Shown: positions 41,840-51,449 of the stretch, one piece after another
How positions within the stretch are numbered: the stretch's first letter is position 1
How the letters are laid out: each line of letters begins with the position of its first letter
The notes under the pieces: generated by a model
The model's database searches: none
The model's input: only the letters and a program-made list of their open reading frames with translations
Told to the model about the DNA's origin: nothing
Translations under genes and position numbers: made by a program
From: Geothrix oryzae
GTDB lineage: Bacteria; Acidobacteriota; Holophagae; Holophagales; Holophagaceae
Direction: 5' to 3'
Assembly: GCF_030295385.1 (NCBI RefSeq)
Contig: NZ_AP027079.1
Location: forward strand, 3,162,001-3,226,000
Length of the DNA stretch: 64,000 nucleotides

Positions 41840-42967
41840 CTACTTCCCGCTGATCGCGACGCTGCGGAGGTTGAGGCCGGCGCGCTGGAGGTCGAAGATG
41901 CGGCCGGCGAGGCCCACCAGGAGCTGGGTTTCCATCTCCTCGCGGCCGCGCTTGGTGGCGCCGGCGGGGGGGATGGCGGCGATGTCGGCGGCGGTGCGGG
42001 TCTTGGACCAGGCCAGGTCCATGGCGAAGGAGATGCGCTTGTCCTGGCTGGCCAGCTCACCCGCCACATTGGACATGAGGCCGTCGCCGCCGTAGCCCAG
42101 TCGCAGCCAGCCCGGGCCTTCGAAGCCGCGGCTGCTGTTGCCCACATTGACGGACTGGAGCTTGCCTCCGGCGCCGTAGCTGAAGTCCATGCGGGTCTGG
42201 ACGCCCTGCTCGTCGTTGCGGAACTCCAGGCGCTGGGGCAGCTTGGTGGCCTTGTCCACGATCACCTCCAGGCGGCCGCGCTTCCAGAAGCCCAGGCTCT
42301 GCGCCAGGCTCTGCTCGCGCTTCTTCGCGTCCCAGGGCTGGGTGGGGGCGTTGAAGACGATGCGCTGGAGGATGCGGCCCCCGGCGGAGTCCTCACCGGC
42401 CAGGCTGGGCTGGAAGGTGGGGGCGTCCACATAGACGGTGCGGATGTCGTTGAGGGTCTGCCGGAACCAGGTCATGAAAGTCGTGGGGGCATCGGAGGGC
42501 GGCATGTCCACGCGGGTGGTGTAGGCGTTCTGCTCCTTGCTGTAGAGGAAGCCGCGGTTGCCGCGCCGGGTGTAGAGCATGGTCCCGAAGTCGCCGGCCA
42601 GGTCGGTCTTGAAGTCGCCGTTGGCGAAGTAGATGCCCTTGACCCGGAGGTTGGCCTGGCCGCCCTGGCTGTTGCCCTTCACCTGGCCCTGGCTGAGGCT
42701 GTCCACCTTCTGGTTCACGGCGGCGCCGCTGAGGGTCACGCCGAGCGTGCCCTGCATCTGCACGGAGGTGATGCCCTGGTAGGGCTGGCCGAACCAGCCG
42801 GCATCCACCGCATCGAGCACCTGGCGGAAGGCCTGGCGGGCGGCTTCGGCATCGGGATTCGTCTTGGCGGCGGCCTTGGCAGCGGGCTTGGTGGTGGGCT
42901 TGGCCTTGGCACCCTGGGCGGACAGGAGGGTGGCACCGAGCACGAGGGGCAGAAAGATCAGACGCAT
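41840..42967 (-). CDS. Exported protein of unknown function
   Basis: A 375-residue protein with a signal peptide (cleavage near LLSAQG), a Lys/Ala-rich linker and a beta-rich body. ANLRVKGIYFANGDFKTDL and DKATKLPQRLEFRN loosely recall outer-membrane lipoprotein carrier (LolA-like) folds, but I cannot assign it. GGAG lies five bases ahead of ATG 42967. A cytosolic zinc-ribbon gene ends 13 bases upstream in the same orientation, so the two may share a transcript. Confidence 0.7.
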   Translation of the reverse strand: MRLIFLPLVLGATLLSAQGAKAKPTTKPAAKAAAKTNPDAEAARQAFRQVLDAVDAGWFGQPYQGITSVQMQGTLGVTLSGAAVNQKVDSLSQGQVKGNSQGGQANLRVKGIYFANGDFKTDLAGDFGTMLYTRRGNRGFLYSKEQNAYTTRVDMPPSDAPTTFMTWFRQTLNDIRTVYVDAPTFQPSLAGEDSAGGRILQRIVFNAPTQPWDAKKREQSLAQSLGFWKRGRLEVIVDKATKLPQRLEFRNDEQGVQTRMDFSYGAGGKLQSVNVGNSSRGFEGPGWLRLGYGGDGLMSNVAGELASQDKRISFAMDLAWSKTRTAADIAAIPPAGATKRGREEMETQLLVGLAGRIFDLQRAGLNLRSVAISGK

Positions 42968-42980
42968 GAGGACTCCAGGG

Positions 42981-43385
42981 TCAACGACGGGGATGCCCGG
43001 AGGCGGGCTTTGGTTCCGGCCGTTCTTTGGCGTAGCAGGCACGGCACAGGGCCTTCGCGGGATCCTCCGGCACGAAGGGCAGGTATTCCTGGCCCCCGCA
43101 GACGGCACAGGTGATGTGGGTGAGGATGCGGGCCGCGTCCTTGCCGCCCTTCCGCTTGTAGGTGAAGGAGCGCCGGTAGCAGTCGGGGCAGAGGTAGAAC
43201 TTCTGGCCCGTCTCGACCCTGAAGTGCATGCCGCACTCCGCGCAGATCTTCTCCCGGGGGGCTTTGGGATCCGGCGGGGCCACGGCCACCCGCTTGGTCA
43301 GCAGGACCGGGGGCTTCGCCGGGGCGGTTGCGGGAACCGCCTCCCCGGATTCGGGGTCATTGGAGGGTTTCGGCCCTTTGATCAT
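42981..43385 (-). CDS. Small zinc-ribbon protein (four CxxC pairs)
   Basis: A 134-residue protein with a disordered amino third and four Cys pairs: CAEC, CPDC, CAVC and CRAC (with about 17, 35 and 18 residues between them). These can form two zinc ribbons. The first ribbon resembles the probable zinc-binding domain of DUF7487/zf-like proteins with C-x-x-C-G-M-H-F-x-V. No function is known. ATG 43385 is the likely start; an ATG at 43433 would add 16 residues. Confidence 0.65.
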   Translation of the reverse strand: MIKGPKPSNDPESGEAVPATAPAKPPVLLTKRVAVAPPDPKAPREKICAECGMHFRVETGQKFYLCPDCYRRSFTYKRKGGKDAARILTHITCAVCGGQEYLPFVPEDPAKALCRACYAKERPEPKPASGHPRR

Positions 43386-43486
43386 CGTGTTGGTCCCACA
43401 GCGGCCGGGGCCGGAACAATCAGAGTACCGCATCCAGACCCGGGGGGCGAGTTCCGGTCCTGGCGGGGTGCTGGCATGCTGGGCTC

Positions 43487-44425
43487 ATGGCCTCCCCCCT
43501 CGAGCTTCTGGAGCCCCTGCGCCGCGGCGAGCCGCGCGCCGTGGGGCGCGCCATCTCGTGGATGGAGAACGGCCACCCGGGAGCCCGGCCCCTCATGGCC
43601 AGCCTCTGGCCCCACCTGGGCCGGGCAGTCGTGATCGGCATCACGGGTGCCCCCGGCGCCGGCAAGAGCACGCTCACCGACCAGCTGGCCCGCACCCTCC
43701 GCGCCCAGGGCCAGAAGGTGGGCATCCTGGCGGTGGATCCCACCTCGCCCTTCAGCGGCGGCGCCATCCTGGGCGACCGCATCCGCATGCAGCGCATCGC
43801 GGCCGACCCCGGCATCTTCATCCGCAGCATGGCCACCCGGGGCGCCCTGGGCGGCCTGGCCCGCGCCACCCAGGACGCCATCGACATCCTGGATGCCGCC
43901 GGCTTCGGCACGATCCTCGTCGAGACCGTGGGCGTGGGCCAGGACGAGGTCGATGTGGTGGCCTGCGTCCAGACCTGCTGCGTGGTGCTGGTGCCGGGCA
44001 TGGGCGACGAGATCCAGGCCATCAAGGCCGGAATCATGGAAGTGGCCGATCTCTTCGTGATCAACAAGGCCGACCGCGATGGGGCGGACCAGGTGGAACG
44101 GGAGATCGAGGCCATGAAGTCCCTGGCCATGCCCCGGGACTGGGATCCCCCCGTGCTGCGCACGGTGGCCCAGCAGGGCGAGGGCATCCAGGCGCTGCTG
44201 GACCGGGCGGGGGACCACGGCCGCTGGCTGCGGGCCCACGGGGGGCTGGCCGCCAAGGCGAGAGAGCGCGCCCGCCTCCGGTTCGAGTCCCTGCTGGCGG
44301 AGGAGGTCCTGCGGCGGGCCAAGGCCCAGGCGGGGCCGGCCCGCGTGGAGGCCGCCATCCAGGCCATCGCCGACCGGGCCCTGGATCCCTACTCGGCCGT
44401 GGCGGAAATCCTGGGCGAAGCTTGA
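43487..44425 (+). CDS. meaB: Methylmalonyl-CoA mutase-associated GTPase
   Basis: MeaB (312 residues) is a G protein chaperone that loads and protects the B12 cofactor of methylmalonyl-CoA mutase and related enzymes. The P-loop GAPGAGKST is near residue 54, followed by ILAVDPTSPFSGGAILGDRIRM, IRSMATRG, the switch region ETVGVGQDEVDV and the guanine motif NKAD. No mutase gene is in the window. It is followed by a PilZ-like gene in the same orientation with a 30-base gap. Confidence 0.93.
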   Translation: MASPLELLEPLRRGEPRAVGRAISWMENGHPGARPLMASLWPHLGRAVVIGITGAPGAGKSTLTDQLARTLRAQGQKVGILAVDPTSPFSGGAILGDRIRMQRIAADPGIFIRSMATRGALGGLARATQDAIDILDAAGFGTILVETVGVGQDEVDVVACVQTCCVVLVPGMGDEIQAIKAGIMEVADLFVINKADRDGADQVEREIEAMKSLAMPRDWDPPVLRTVAQQGEGIQALLDRAGDHGRWLRAHGGLAAKARERARLRFESLLAEEVLRRAKAQAGPARVEAAIQAIADRALDPYSAVAEILGEA

Positions 44426-44455
44426 GTTGCGGGGCATTCACCCGATAGGCGGGAC

Positions 44456-45628
44456 ATGGGAAGCCGCAGCCTGAACAAGGAAGACCACGAAGCCATCCGC
44501 ATGGTGTTCCAGCGCCTCTGCGAGGCCGAGGACAAGGTGGAGCTGCACTTCGGGGCCTTCAAGGGCGAGTTCCGCGTGCTGGCCGAGGCCTCGGACCGGG
44601 TCATCCTCGGCATCTCGGAGGTGGAGCGGGGCCAGTGGCGCCTGAAACCCGGCTCCCGGCTCACCCTGAACCTGCTGGACCGGGGCCTGCCCTTCGAGGC
44701 CGTGGTGGATTTCCAGGGCCACGGCCGGATCCACGGCGCGGAGGCCTGCCATGTGACCCTGCCTCGCCTGCTGCGGGCCCTGGACACCCACCGGCTTGCG
44801 GATTTCTCCCCGGACCGGCCCGTGCCCTGCGCCTTCGGGGACCAGCAGAACAATGTGCGGGACGGCACGGCCACGGCGTTCGGAGAAGACGGCCTGGAGC
44901 TGGCCCCGCCGGAAGGCACGCGCATCCTGGGCGACATGCTGAGGCTCAACGCCACCTCCACCGTGGAGCTCCGCGCCGCCGTGGGGGACAGCCTGGCCCT
45001 GCCGGTCCGGGTGGCCTACTTCGGCGAGCGGGTCTGGGGCCTGCGCATCCTGGATTCGGCCGACCCGAAGCTGGTGGGACGCTACCGCCAGTGGGTGATG
45101 GAGGCGCGGCACCGCCAGGAACAGAAGGACCGCTCCCGCTTCAACCCGGGAGGTCTGGAGGCCACGCGGATCCCCGGCAAGCCGGATCCCACCCGCGCCT
45201 CCGCCGCCCCCCGCCTGCTTGTGGACAAGGACCCCCTCCTGCTCGTGGTGGCCGAGGACGAGGCCCTCTGCGCCCGGCTGGCGGAGGCCCTGGGCCGCAA
45301 GTACGGTCTGGCCGCCCTGGACGGCAGCCAGGGCCTCCTCAGGCCCAGCCTCGCCTCCCTGGGGGTCGGCGAGCGGGACTGGGGCCGGGTCAAGCTCGTG
45401 ATCATCCACCAGCGGATCCGCGCGGGCACCGCCTCGGAACTGTGCCGGCGGCTGGTCAAGAAGGAAGGCTGCCCCCTGCCCGTCCTCCTCGCCGGCCAGG
45501 AAGAGGACGCCGAACTGAAACGGAACCGTGCCATCGCGGCCGGGGCAGTGGATCATCTGGTGGTGGAACCCTTCCACATCCTGAGCGTGCTCCGCACCCT
45601 CGACGCGACCCTTGCCTTGTTCAACTAG
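44456..45628 (+). CDS. PilZ-like/receiver-like signalling protein
   Basis: A 390-residue cytoplasmic protein. The amino half (KVELHFGAFKGEFRVLAEAS ... GSRLTLNLLDRGLPFEAVV) resembles the YcgR-type flagellar brake amino domain followed by a PilZ-like barrel (about 125-220), but the canonical c-di-GMP-binding R-x-x-x-R is not obvious. Residues about 255-390 look like a degenerate receiver (LLLVVAEDEALCARLAEALG ... IAAGAVDHLVVEPFHILSVL). A c-di-GMP or motility role is plausible but unproven. It lies between meaB and a chemoreceptor. Confidence 0.6.
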   Translation: MGSRSLNKEDHEAIRMVFQRLCEAEDKVELHFGAFKGEFRVLAEASDRVILGISEVERGQWRLKPGSRLTLNLLDRGLPFEAVVDFQGHGRIHGAEACHVTLPRLLRALDTHRLADFSPDRPVPCAFGDQQNNVRDGTATAFGEDGLELAPPEGTRILGDMLRLNATSTVELRAAVGDSLALPVRVAYFGERVWGLRILDSADPKLVGRYRQWVMEARHRQEQKDRSRFNPGGLEATRIPGKPDPTRASAAPRLLVDKDPLLLVVAEDEALCARLAEALGRKYGLAALDGSQGLLRPSLASLGVGERDWGRVKLVIIHQRIRAGTASELCRRLVKKEGCPLPVLLAGQEEDAELKRNRAIAAGAVDHLVVEPFHILSVLRTLDATLALFN

Positions 45629-45682
45629 ATTTCAGAATCCCCCGCCGTCCTCCGATGCGGAGGGGTTGCCCGTTTCGCCCCG

Positions 45683-46879
45683 ATGGAGTTGTCGATGTCC
45701 TGGTCAGATCGCCTGAGTGTGCGCGGTAAACTGCTATTGATGCTTGCCTTGCCGATGGCCGGATACGCATTCTTCAACCTGCATGACACCTGGGGGAACT
45801 ACCAGGAGCTGCGCGCCGCGGGCCTGGTCGAGCAGGGGCTGGACATGGCCCAGCCCCTCTGGCGCTCCTTCGTCTTCAACATCGCCGCCTCCTTCGTCGT
45901 CTGGATCGTTACCTTCCTGGTGGTCTACCGCCTCAGCCTCCGCATCACCCAGCCCCTGAAGGCCCTGGCCGAAGGCCTGCAGCGCAGCGACTTGACCCTC
46001 CAGCTGGCGGTGGCCAGCGAGGACGAGGTGGGCCAGGCCGCCGCGGCCTTCAACGCCTACAACAGCCGCCTGCGGACCATCTTCCGGGACCTCACCGGCT
46101 CCTCGGGCTCCGTGGCCAGCGGCGCCACCCAGCTCTCCGCCTCCAGCGAGCAGATGGCCGCCACCAGCAGCTCCCTCGCCCAGAACTCCGAAGCCCAGCG
46201 CGCCGCGTTCGAGCGGGTGGCCGCGGCCGTCACCGAACTCTCCGCCTCCATCGAGCAGGTGTCCGGCAACATCCGGCGCTCCCAGCAGGAATCCGAGGCC
46301 GCCGTCGCGGCCGTGAACCTGGGCTCCGGGGCGGGCCGCGAAAGCGCCAAGGCCATGGAGGACATCCGGACGGTGGCCGCCACCATGGTGACCGCCGTGC
46401 GCCTCATCCAGGACATCGCCCGGCAGACCAACCTGCTCTCGCTGAACGCCGCCATCGAGGCCGCCAAGGCCGGCGCCATGGGCAAGGGCTTCGCCGTGGT
46501 GGCCGAGGAGGTCCGCAAGCTGGCCGAGCGCAGCGGCGCCGCCGCCCGCGAGATCGGCGAGCTCATCGAGCGCAGCAACGCCTCGGTGGATCAGGGGGCG
46601 CAGATGGTGGCCGCCACCGTGGACGCCCTCGCCACCATCGAGTCGAACATCGAAGGCCTGGCGGCGATGATCCTCGAAGTGGGCGCTGCGGCCGACGAGC
46701 AGGCCCGCACCAGCGCCGAGGTGGCCGAGCAGGTCGACACCAACCTCGAGCGCGTGGCCCACAATGCCACGGCCACCCAGGAGATGGCCCGGACCGTGGC
46801 CGAGGTGGCCGGCACCGCCGCCGAGCTGGCCCGCGTCGCCGACAGCCAGAACCACCTGGTCGGGCAGTTCAAGGTCTAG
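45683..46879 (+). CDS. Methyl-accepting chemotaxis protein, short periplasmic loop
   Basis: A 398-residue chemoreceptor. Two helices (about 18-36 and 63-85) enclose a loop of only about 25 residues, too small for a usual ligand-binding domain. HAMP follows ([20 protein letters not shown]) and then the long signalling coiled coil. The hairpin tip is [20 protein letters not shown] ... [18 protein letters not shown], which binds CheA/CheW. Such short-loop receptors sense internal, membrane or energy cues. It is alone here, with no che genes. Confidence 0.9.
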   Translation: MELSMSWSDRLSVRGKLLLMLALPMAGYAFFNLHDTWGNYQELRAAGLVEQGLDMAQPLWRSFVFNIAASFVVWIVTFLVVYRLSLRITQPLKALAEGLQRSDLTLQLAVASEDEVGQAAAAFNAYNSRLRTIFRDLTGSSGSVASGATQLSASSEQMAATSSSLAQNSEAQRAAFERVAAAVTELSASIEQVSGNIRRSQQESEAAVAAVNLGSGAGRESAKAMEDIRTVAATMVTAVRLIQDIARQTNLLSLNAAIEAAKAGAMGKGFAVVAEEVRKLAERSGAAAREIGELIERSNASVDQGAQMVAATVDALATIESNIEGLAAMILEVGAAADEQARTSAEVAEQVDTNLERVAHNATATQEMARTVAEVAGTAAELARVADSQNHLVGQFKV

Positions 46880-46887
46880 GGATCAGG

Positions 46888-47742
46888 TCAGGGCTTGGCG
46901 ATCAGGCCGTAGAGGTCCGGGCGGCGGTCCCGGAAGAATCCGAACGAGGCGCGGTGGCGCCGGATCTCATCCAGATCCAGGTCCGCCGTGATCACGCCGG
47001 AATCCGCCCGGCCCAACTCGGCCACCTTGTCGCCGCGGTGGTTCGCGATGAAGGAGTGGCCGTAGAAGGTCTGGTCGCCTTCGAGGCCGATGCGGTTGGA
47101 GGCCACCACCGGCACGACATTCGACACGGCATGGCCGACCATGGCCCGCTGCCAGAGATCCTTCGTGTCCAGGCCCGGGTTCTCGGGCTCGCTGCCGATG
47201 GCCGTGGGGTAGAGCAGGATCTCCGCGCCCAGGAGCATCATGGCCCGGGCGCACTCCGGGTACCACTGGTCCCAGCAGATGCCCACGCCCACCTTGCCGA
47301 AGCGGGTGTCCCACACCTTGAAGCCCGTGTTGCCAGGCCGGAAGTAGAACTTCTCTTCGTAGCCGGGGCCGTCCGGAATGTGGCTCTTGCGGTAGATGCC
47401 CAGCAGCGCGCCGTCGGCGTCCACCATGGCCAGGCTGTTGTAGAAGGCGTGGCCATCCCGCTCGAAGAAGGAGACGGGAATCACCACCCCCAGCTCCTTC
47501 GCCAGCGCCTGGAAGCGCGCAATCGTCGGATGTCCTTCGGCGGGCTTGGCCCAGTCGAAGAACTCGTCCTTCTCCTCCCGGCAGAAGTAATAGCCCTCGA
47601 AGAGCTCGGAAGGCAGGATCACCTGGGCCCCCCGGGCGGCGGCCTCGCGCACCAGGGCCTCGACCCGGGCCACATTCTCCTCGAGACTGCCCGTGAAGGC
47701 GCACTGGGTGGCGGCGACGCGGACGCGGGTCGTGGGCTTCAC
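46888..47742 (-). CDS. aguB: N-carbamoylputrescine amidase
   Basis: A 284-residue nitrilase-family enzyme that hydrolyses N-carbamoylputrescine to putrescine, carbon dioxide and ammonia. The catalytic triad is visible: Glu in LPSELFEGYYF, Lys in YRKSHIPDGPGYEEK and Cys in GICWDQWYPE near residue 158. The GTG start at 47742 overlaps the aguA stop (GTGA), with GGAGG ahead. Together with agmatine deiminase it forms the two-step agmatine route to putrescine. Confidence 0.93.
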   Translation of the reverse strand: MKPTTRVRVAATQCAFTGSLEENVARVEALVREAAARGAQVILPSELFEGYYFCREEKDEFFDWAKPAEGHPTIARFQALAKELGVVIPVSFFERDGHAFYNSLAMVDADGALLGIYRKSHIPDGPGYEEKFYFRPGNTGFKVWDTRFGKVGVGICWDQWYPECARAMMLLGAEILLYPTAIGSEPENPGLDTKDLWQRAMVGHAVSNVVPVVASNRIGLEGDQTFYGHSFIANHRGDKVAELGRADSGVITADLDLDEIRRHRASFGFFRDRRPDLYGLIAKP

Positions 47743-48764
47743 AGGACCTCCGGCTGCTGCTGGGTGATGCAATGGAAGGCGCCGCCGCCGCTGAGGATGG
47801 CCCGGGCGGAGCGGCCCAGGACCCGACGGCCCGGAAAGAGCGGCGCCAGGGCGGCCACCGCGGCTTCATCGTAGGGCGTGCCGTAGGTGGGCACCACCAC
47901 GCTGCGATTGCCGATGTAGAAGTTCACGAAGCTGGCGGGCATGAGCCCGCCCTCCTCGTCGAGCACCGCGCCCGGCGAGGGGATGCGGATCACCTGGAGC
48001 CGTCGGCCCTTCGCATCGGTGAAGCCGGCCAGATCCGCGGCCAGGCGGTCCAGGGTGGCGGCATTGGGATCGGCCGGATCCATGGCCTGCATGCACACCA
48101 CCACCCCCGGGGCCACGAAGCGGGCCAGCGTGTCGATGTGGCCATCCGTGTGGTCGTTGAGGAGTCCCTCGTCCAGCCACAGCACCTTTTCCGCGCCCAG
48201 GCCGTCGCGCAGGGCCGCCTCGATCTCGCTCTGGTCCAGGCCGGGATTGCGGTTGGGGTTGAGCAGGCACTGGCGGGTGGTGAGCACGGTGCCCTCGCCA
48301 TCGACCTCCACGGAGCCGCCCTCGAGAACCCAGGCATGGTCGGTGCGCGGAGCGCCGCTGAGGGCCGCCACCCGGCCCGCCACCCGGTCGTCGTCGGGCA
48401 GCAGATACTTCCGGCCCCAGCCGTTGAATCCGAAGCAGGCCGCGTGCAGGGCGCCCCGGCCCTCCTTCACGAAGATCGGCGCCGTGTCCCGCAGCCAGAT
48501 GTCGCCCACGGGCACCCGGTGGAAGCGCGCTTGACCGAGGACCGGAGTCAGGGCGGCGCGGGCCTCGGCCTCGGCGGCGGGATCCTGCACCAGGATGTCG
48601 AGGGCCTCGCCCCCCGCTTCCGCGATGGCCACGCAGAGGGCCGCCCATTCCGCCTGGGCCGGGCCCAGGTTCTCCCGCCAGAGGTGCCCGTGGCCGGGCC
48701 AGGCCAGCCAGCAGGCGCTGTGGCGGTCCCACTCGGCGGGTTGCAGGAAGGATGGCTGGGACAT
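47739..48764 (-). CDS. aguA: Agmatine deiminase
   Basis: A 341-residue guanidine-modifying enzyme that converts agmatine to N-carbamoylputrescine. The family motifs are present: IWLRDTAPIFVKE, LEGGSVEVDGEGTVLTT, NDHTDGHIDTLARF and the catalytic Cys in GGGAFHCITQQQP near the end. It is translationally coupled to aguB. No arginine decarboxylase is in the window, so agmatine must come from elsewhere in the genome or from outside. Confidence 0.95.
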   Translation of the reverse strand: MSQPSFLQPAEWDRHSACWLAWPGHGHLWRENLGPAQAEWAALCVAIAEAGGEALDILVQDPAAEAEARAALTPVLGQARFHRVPVGDIWLRDTAPIFVKEGRGALHAACFGFNGWGRKYLLPDDDRVAGRVAALSGAPRTDHAWVLEGGSVEVDGEGTVLTTRQCLLNPNRNPGLDQSEIEAALRDGLGAEKVLWLDEGLLNDHTDGHIDTLARFVAPGVVVCMQAMDPADPNAATLDRLAADLAGFTDAKGRRLQVIRIPSPGAVLDEEGGLMPASFVNFYIGNRSVVVPTYGTPYDEAAVAALAPLFPGRRVLGRSARAILSGGGAFHCITQQQPEVL

Positions 48765-48932
48765 GGCTCGAAGACCCCGGGGGCTGGATGGGCCCCAGAC
48801 GGAGCCACCCTCCAGTTCAGCAAAAGCCCCTCCCCAGGTCGAGCCTTATTGCTGCGATGACAGGGATCGACTCCGGAATCGCCCAAGAACCCGCGATGCC
48901 GCATACCATGATGCTTCCATCCCGAGGCCCCC

Positions 48933-50846
48933 GTGACCCTGATCCGCGCCCTGCGCGCCACGCTTTCGTCCCTGGTCTTGCCGCTGGTTTTATTGGGCGG
49001 CTTGGTCGGCGCCCGGGCCCAGGAGCCCGGGGCCCCCGATGCCTCGCCGCGCGCGCACTACACCAAACGCGAAGTCCTCATCCCCATGCGGGACGGCGTC
49101 AAGCTCTTCACGGCCATCTACACGCCGAAGGATGCCCGCCGCACCTACCCCATCCTGCTGCAGCGCACCCCCTACAGCGTGTGGCCCTACGGCGAGACCG
49201 CCTTCCCGCCCCACCTGGGCCCCTCGGCCCGGTTCCAGGAAGAGGGCTTCATCTTCGTCTACCAGGATGTGCGCGGCCGGATGATGTCCGAAGGCGAGTT
49301 CGTGAACATGCGGCCCCAGCGCACCGTCAGCGGGGCGGCGGTGGATGAGAGCACGGACACCTTCGACACCCTGGACTGGCTGCTGGCGCACGCGGAGCGG
49401 AACAACGGCCGCGTGGGCCAATGGGGCATCAGCTATCCCGGCTTCTACACCGCCGTGGGCATGCTGTCGGGCCACCCGGCCCTCAAGGCTGTCTCGCCGG
49501 AAGCGCCGATCATGGACTGGTTCACGGGCGACGACTTCCACCGCAACGGCGCCCTCTGGCTGCCCCACGCCTTCAACTTCATGACGAGCTTCGGCCTGCC
49601 CCGCCCGGAGCCCACCCAGAAGTACCCGACGCCCCTCCAGCATGGCACCTCGGACGGCTACGCGTGGTTCCTGCGCCTGGGCCCCACGGCCGCCACCCGG
49701 CAGTACACGAAGGAGGTGGCCTTCTGGAACGAGATGCTGGACCACCCCACCTACGATGCCTTCTGGCAGGCCCGGAACCTCCGGCCCCAGCTGAAGGCCG
49801 TGAAGCCCGCCGTGCTGACCGTGGGCGGCTGGTTCGACGCGGAGAACCTCTACGGCGCCCTCCAGCTGTTCCAGACCGTGAACCGCCAGAGCCCCGCCAC
49901 GGACAACCGCCTGGTCATGGGCCCCTGGTTCCACGGCGGCTGGGAGCGCAGCAAGGGGGATCGCCTGGGGCCCGTGCTGTTCGGTTCCGACACCTCGGAC
50001 TGGTTCCAGGCCGAGGTGCTCTTCCCCTTCTTCATGCACCACCTGAAGCAGGCGAAGGCCCCGGATCTCGCCAAGGCCACGGTCTTCGAGACCGGCGCCA
50101 ACCGCTGGCACCGGCTGGAGGCCTGGCCGCCGAAGCAGGCGAAGGAGGCCAGGCTCTACCTCCAGCCCGGCGGAGGCCTGTCCTTCGCGCCGCCCCCCGC
50201 CGATGGGGGGGCCGATGCCTTCACCTCCGACCCGGCCAAGCCCGTGCCCTTCATCGAACAGGTCGCCATCGGCATGCCCAAGGAGTACATGACCGCCGAT
50301 CAGCGCTTCGCCGGGCGGCGGCCCGATGTGCTGGTCTTCCAGACCGAGCCCCTGACCCAGGATCTGACCCTGGCCGGCCCCCTGCGGCCCGAGCTCTTCG
50401 TGGCCACCACCGGCACGGATGCCGACTGGGTGGTGAAGCTCATCGATGTCTATCCCGATGCCTTCAGGAACCCCGACTTCCATGAGGGCGGCTCGCCCTG
50501 GGATCGCACGCCCAACCCCATGGGCGGCTATCAGCAGCTGGTGCGCGGCGAGGTCATGCGCGGCAAGTTCCGCGACAGCCTCGAGCACCCGGCCCCCTTC
50601 GTGCCCGGCCAGCCCACCCGCGTGGCCTGGTCCATGAACGACATCTTCCACACCTTCAAAAAGGGGCACCGCGTCATGGTGCAGCTCCAGAGCACCTGGT
50701 TCCCCCTGATGGACCGCAATCCCCAGGTCTTCACCAACATCAACGAAGCCAAGGCCGGGGACTACCAGAAGGCCACCCACACCGTGTTCCACGACGCGGC
50801 AAGACCCAGCGGCCTCGGCCTTCTCCGGTGGCCGGAACAACCATGA
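48933..50846 (+). CDS. CocE/NonD-family exported hydrolase
   Basis: A 637-residue secreted alpha/beta hydrolase of the X-Pro dipeptidyl-peptidase/cocaine esterase family. A signal peptide ends near ARAQE. The amino domain starts KREVLIPMRDGVKLFTAIYT and carries the nucleophile motif GISYPG near residue 165. The carboxyl jelly-roll domain is typical of the X-Pro family. The substrate, an ester or a proline-containing peptide, cannot be told. Translation starts at GTG 48933 with GAGG ahead. The 168 bases upstream hold no gene I can see. Confidence 0.88.
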   Translation: MTLIRALRATLSSLVLPLVLLGGLVGARAQEPGAPDASPRAHYTKREVLIPMRDGVKLFTAIYTPKDARRTYPILLQRTPYSVWPYGETAFPPHLGPSARFQEEGFIFVYQDVRGRMMSEGEFVNMRPQRTVSGAAVDESTDTFDTLDWLLAHAERNNGRVGQWGISYPGFYTAVGMLSGHPALKAVSPEAPIMDWFTGDDFHRNGALWLPHAFNFMTSFGLPRPEPTQKYPTPLQHGTSDGYAWFLRLGPTAATRQYTKEVAFWNEMLDHPTYDAFWQARNLRPQLKAVKPAVLTVGGWFDAENLYGALQLFQTVNRQSPATDNRLVMGPWFHGGWERSKGDRLGPVLFGSDTSDWFQAEVLFPFFMHHLKQAKAPDLAKATVFETGANRWHRLEAWPPKQAKEARLYLQPGGGLSFAPPPADGGADAFTSDPAKPVPFIEQVAIGMPKEYMTADQRFAGRRPDVLVFQTEPLTQDLTLAGPLRPELFVATTGTDADWVVKLIDVYPDAFRNPDFHEGGSPWDRTPNPMGGYQQLVRGEVMRGKFRDSLEHPAPFVPGQPTRVAWSMNDIFHTFKKGHRVMVQLQSTWFPLMDRNPQVFTNINEAKAGDYQKATHTVFHDAARPSGLGLLRWPEQP

Positions 50847-50889
50847 GGGCGTTCCGGCCAGAGGGGTCGCCTTCGCCACGGAGTCACCG

Positions 50890-51408
50890 ATGATTCAGAT
50901 CCGTTCCATTCATTACAGGCGGCGCTGGTACTACGCCCTGTGGAGTGCCCTCCTCCTGGCGAGCCTCGCCTTCCTGTGGCGCTGGGAAACCCCGGCCAGC
51001 CAGGGGTCCGCCGAGCTGACCGTCAAAATCCAGGTGCTGAATGCTCCTCCGGAATGCACGGTCCTGTTCTGGACGGGCCCCAAGAAGGCTTGGCCCGGGG
51101 CCAACCAGGAGCCGTCCTTGAACCAGCCCGGGCGGCCGCTCACGGCGGCCGCCGAGGCCATCGGCAGTTTGAAGGCCCGCGTGGCCTACCGCCGCTGGGT
51201 CGGGGATCTCATTCCCCGGCGGACCGATGATCTCCTCATCTTGAAGTTCCAGCCGAAGTCCGAGGCTCCGCGCTTCTTCGCCGTGCCCCTCGACGGGGAT
51301 TGGCAGAGCCGGCTCCTGCGTCCCGGCAGGCGGATGGGCATTTCCGCATCCGTTGACTGGAGCGGCCTCTGGCTGGACCCGAGGTCGGTCCCCAAAAGCA
51401 GCCGATGA
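50890..51408 (+). CDS. Unknown protein with one amino-terminal helix
   Basis: A 172-residue protein with a positively charged start, one membrane helix (YALWSALLLASLAFLW, about residues 15-30) and a soluble domain. No family is recognised. It begins 43 bases after the CocE-type gene and may be co-transcribed with it, but it has no clear ribosome binding site beyond GGAG at 50880. Composition matches its neighbours. Confidence 0.55.
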   Translation: MIQIRSIHYRRRWYYALWSALLLASLAFLWRWETPASQGSAELTVKIQVLNAPPECTVLFWTGPKKAWPGANQEPSLNQPGRPLTAAAEAIGSLKARVAYRRWVGDLIPRRTDDLLILKFQPKSEAPRFFAVPLDGDWQSRLLRPGRRMGISASVDWSGLWLDPRSVPKSSR

Positions 51409-51449
51409 TGCGAGCGGCAAGCCAGGGGGCCGCGACGAGGTAGAGGTCG

